Source: Myxococcales bacterium
GTDB lineage: Bacteria; Myxococcota_A; Polyangia; Polyangiales; GCA-016699535
Assembly (NCBI GenBank): GCA_016699535.1
Contig: CP064980.1
Coordinates: 1,054,001 to 1,118,000, forward strand
Direction: 5' to 3'
DNA length: 64,000 bases
Under the pieces are notes generated by a model. It worked only from the letters and a program-made list of their open reading frames with translations. It was not told the origin of the DNA and made no database searches. Below, piece after piece: positions 63,280 through 64,000 of the stretch. Both the position numbers and the translations under genes were made by a program. How positions within the stretch are numbered: position 1 is the stretch's first letter; the number at the start of each line of letters is the position of its first letter.

Positions 63280-63410
63280 GGCCCTGAAGGAGGGTCCTGA
63301 TCCGGAGCCTTCAAGACTACCCACTGCGGAAGGCATAAATGTTGTTTACTCCTGTTAGACTGTTGTGCGCCACATGCAGACGCTCGGGATCGGAACCCTT
63401 CTTCAGGGCC
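63280..63410 (+). other. Conserved-loop hairpin, family beta, copy 3
   Basis: Arms GGCCCTGAAGGAGGGTCCTG... (63280-63307) and 63383-63410 pair over 28 bp with 24 Watson-Crick, two G.T and two mismatched positions. The 75-nt loop (63308-63382) begins CCTTCAAGACTAC and ends CGCCACATGCAGACG exactly like the gyrB copy, while its middle differs. It lies upstream of the small gene at 63025-63210; no + strand gene ends nearby, so its position differs from copies 1 and 2. Confidence 0.8.
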
Positions 63411-63454
63411 TATCGCTCCTAAGAACCTGAAAGGCTCACAAGCTTTTTCCTCGA

Positions 63455-63770
63455 GAAACAATTCCAAAAACAGCTAGCCAGCAACCACCCCGCGAGCAAC
63501 GCGAGCCGCAGGGGAGGGAGCCAAGGCGCGAAGCGCCCTTGGGAGGGGAGACGCGTGTCTCCCCTCTTTGGAGCGCTGCTGTGCAGCGGTCCAAACAGTC
63601 AAAGCCAAAAAACTTAACCAATTTTAAAATTAGCCAGCAGCCACCCCCGCGAGCAACGCGAGCCCCGCAGGGGAGGGAGCCAAGGCGCGAAGCGCCCTTG
63701 GGAGGGGAGACGCGTGTCTCCCCTCTTTGGAGCGCTGCTGTGCAGCGGTCCAAACAGTCAAAGTCTAAAC
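63455..63770. repeat. Two tandem, inverted copies of the 157-159-bp multi-hairpin repeat
   Basis: The two copies repeat with a 159-bp period (GGAGCG marker at 63570 and 63729) and are inverted relative to the three at 34409-34879. Hairpins include CCAAGGCGCGAAGCGCCCTTGG (63521-63542) and GGGGAGACGCGTGTCTCCCC (63545-63564). Stem positions differ from the other locus but remain paired. Open frames here (63436-63753 -, 63539-63874 +) are shadows of the repeat and not genes. Confidence 0.85.
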
Positions 63771-63806
63771 TTGTATGTAGAGCGAGGTTGTGGAAAAAGG
63801 AGAGTG

Positions 63807-64000
63807 ATGAAAAGACAAAATGCGTTGTGGGCGGCTTCCGTGGTGAGTGTTGTCCTTGGCTTGGGGCTTTTTAGCCTTTTAGGGGTGTCTTTTGCCGATG
63901 GCGAGATGCGACGTAGGCAAACTCCTCTTGAAGCTATTTTTGGCGAAGAAGTAGTTGCGAAGTTCGAGGCGGGCGAGTCCACTGAGTTGCACTATCTTGG
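63807..64000 (+). CDS. Exported or membrane-anchored protein, N-terminal part only
   Basis: AGGAG (63798-63802) precedes ATG 63807 by 4 nt. The 64 codons before the window edge are open. They encode an N-terminal hydrophobic segment (LWAASVVSVVLGLGLFSLLG, then VSFADGEMRRRQTPLE), a signal peptide or anchor, and a mature start LEAIFGEEVVAKFE. No domain can be called from this fragment. It starts just after the inverted repeats. Confidence 0.65.
   Translation, partial: MKRQNALWAASVVSVVLGLGLFSLLGVSFADGEMRRRQTPLEAIFGEEVVAKFEAGESTELHYL

Noticed and set aside
48886..63410. Alpha and beta hairpins as integron attC sites
   Set aside because: No RYYYAAC/GTTRRRY core sites, no integrase, and the conserved part is the loop rather than the stem ends.
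63436..63874. ORFs on both strands with GETRVSPPKGASRLGSLPCG-type repeats
   Set aside because: They are translations of the 159-bp multi-hairpin repeat in both directions, without ribosome sites or conserved domains.

Overview
The window looks like a chromosomal stretch of a moderate-GC member of the Myxococcota (deltaproteobacterial lineage). The clues are a MYXO-CTERM-like tail (49035-49547), the Myxococcota-type cysteine-rich repeat protein at 1-2337, an FHA-GAF-sigma54 activator, a DUF1552/DUF1592 pair, many predicted lipoproteins, and a Mpl/GyrB/FtsK set typical of a Gram-negative cell with an outer membrane. No phage, plasmid, integrase, CRISPR array or rRNA was seen. The species cannot be named from this sequence.

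Layout. 1-17653: a large surface protein (cut by the window edge), a secreted protein, a DUF1552/DUF1592 pair divergent from an FHA-sigma54 regulator, two frameshifted lipoprotein genes, a membrane lipoprotein, lnt and bioA, a RAYT-type transposase element, and an SGNH-like lipoprotein. 17721-25808: a lipoprotein, a peroxiredoxin-glutaredoxin fusion behind an OxyR-like site, ftsK (one frameshift), a frameshifted HEAT-like lipoprotein, an FHA protein and a UbiA-family prenyltransferase. 25822-34057: a tightly overlapping minor-pilin operon (fimU, pilV, pilW, pilX, pilY1) plus three envelope genes. 34226-34879: tRNA-Leu(CAG) followed by three copies of a 157-bp structured repeat. 34876-43283: an esterase, a GT39/ArnT-like glycosyltransferase, a chlorite-dismutase-family protein, a frameshifted beta-helix lipoprotein and a UvrD/PcrA helicase. 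43367-48715: an ECF sigma factor with its putative anti-sigma factor, purine nucleoside phosphorylase, a fatty acid desaturase and a broken histidine-ammonia-lyase-like gene. 48716-64000: a YceI/porin/cytochrome operon, a CPBP protease, TPR and small lipoproteins, gyrB, mpl, a cyclic-nucleotide-binding protein, a PAS-GGDEF-EAL protein, a DUF1844 protein, a small protein and the start of one more gene.

The most unusual content is non-coding. (1) Three hairpins share an almost invariant 39-nt loop on unrelated but self-complementary stems. (2) Three more carry a second conserved 75-81-nt loop, again on locus-specific stems of 26-28 bp; two of them follow gyrB and mpl in the direction of transcription. 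(3) A 157-159-bp multi-hairpin repeat occurs three times after the tRNA and twice, inverted, at 63455-63770, with compensatory stem changes. (4) The RAYT element at 15452-16323 has a transposase-less 149-bp relative at 48733-48881 and a decayed one at 18769-18898.

Eight apparent frameshifts, all in short homopolymers, split six genes including ftsK. This pattern fits consensus errors at least as well as real gene decay. The ammonia-lyase gene additionally lacks the Gly of its catalytic Ala-Ser-Gly triad, which a homopolymer slip would not easily explain.
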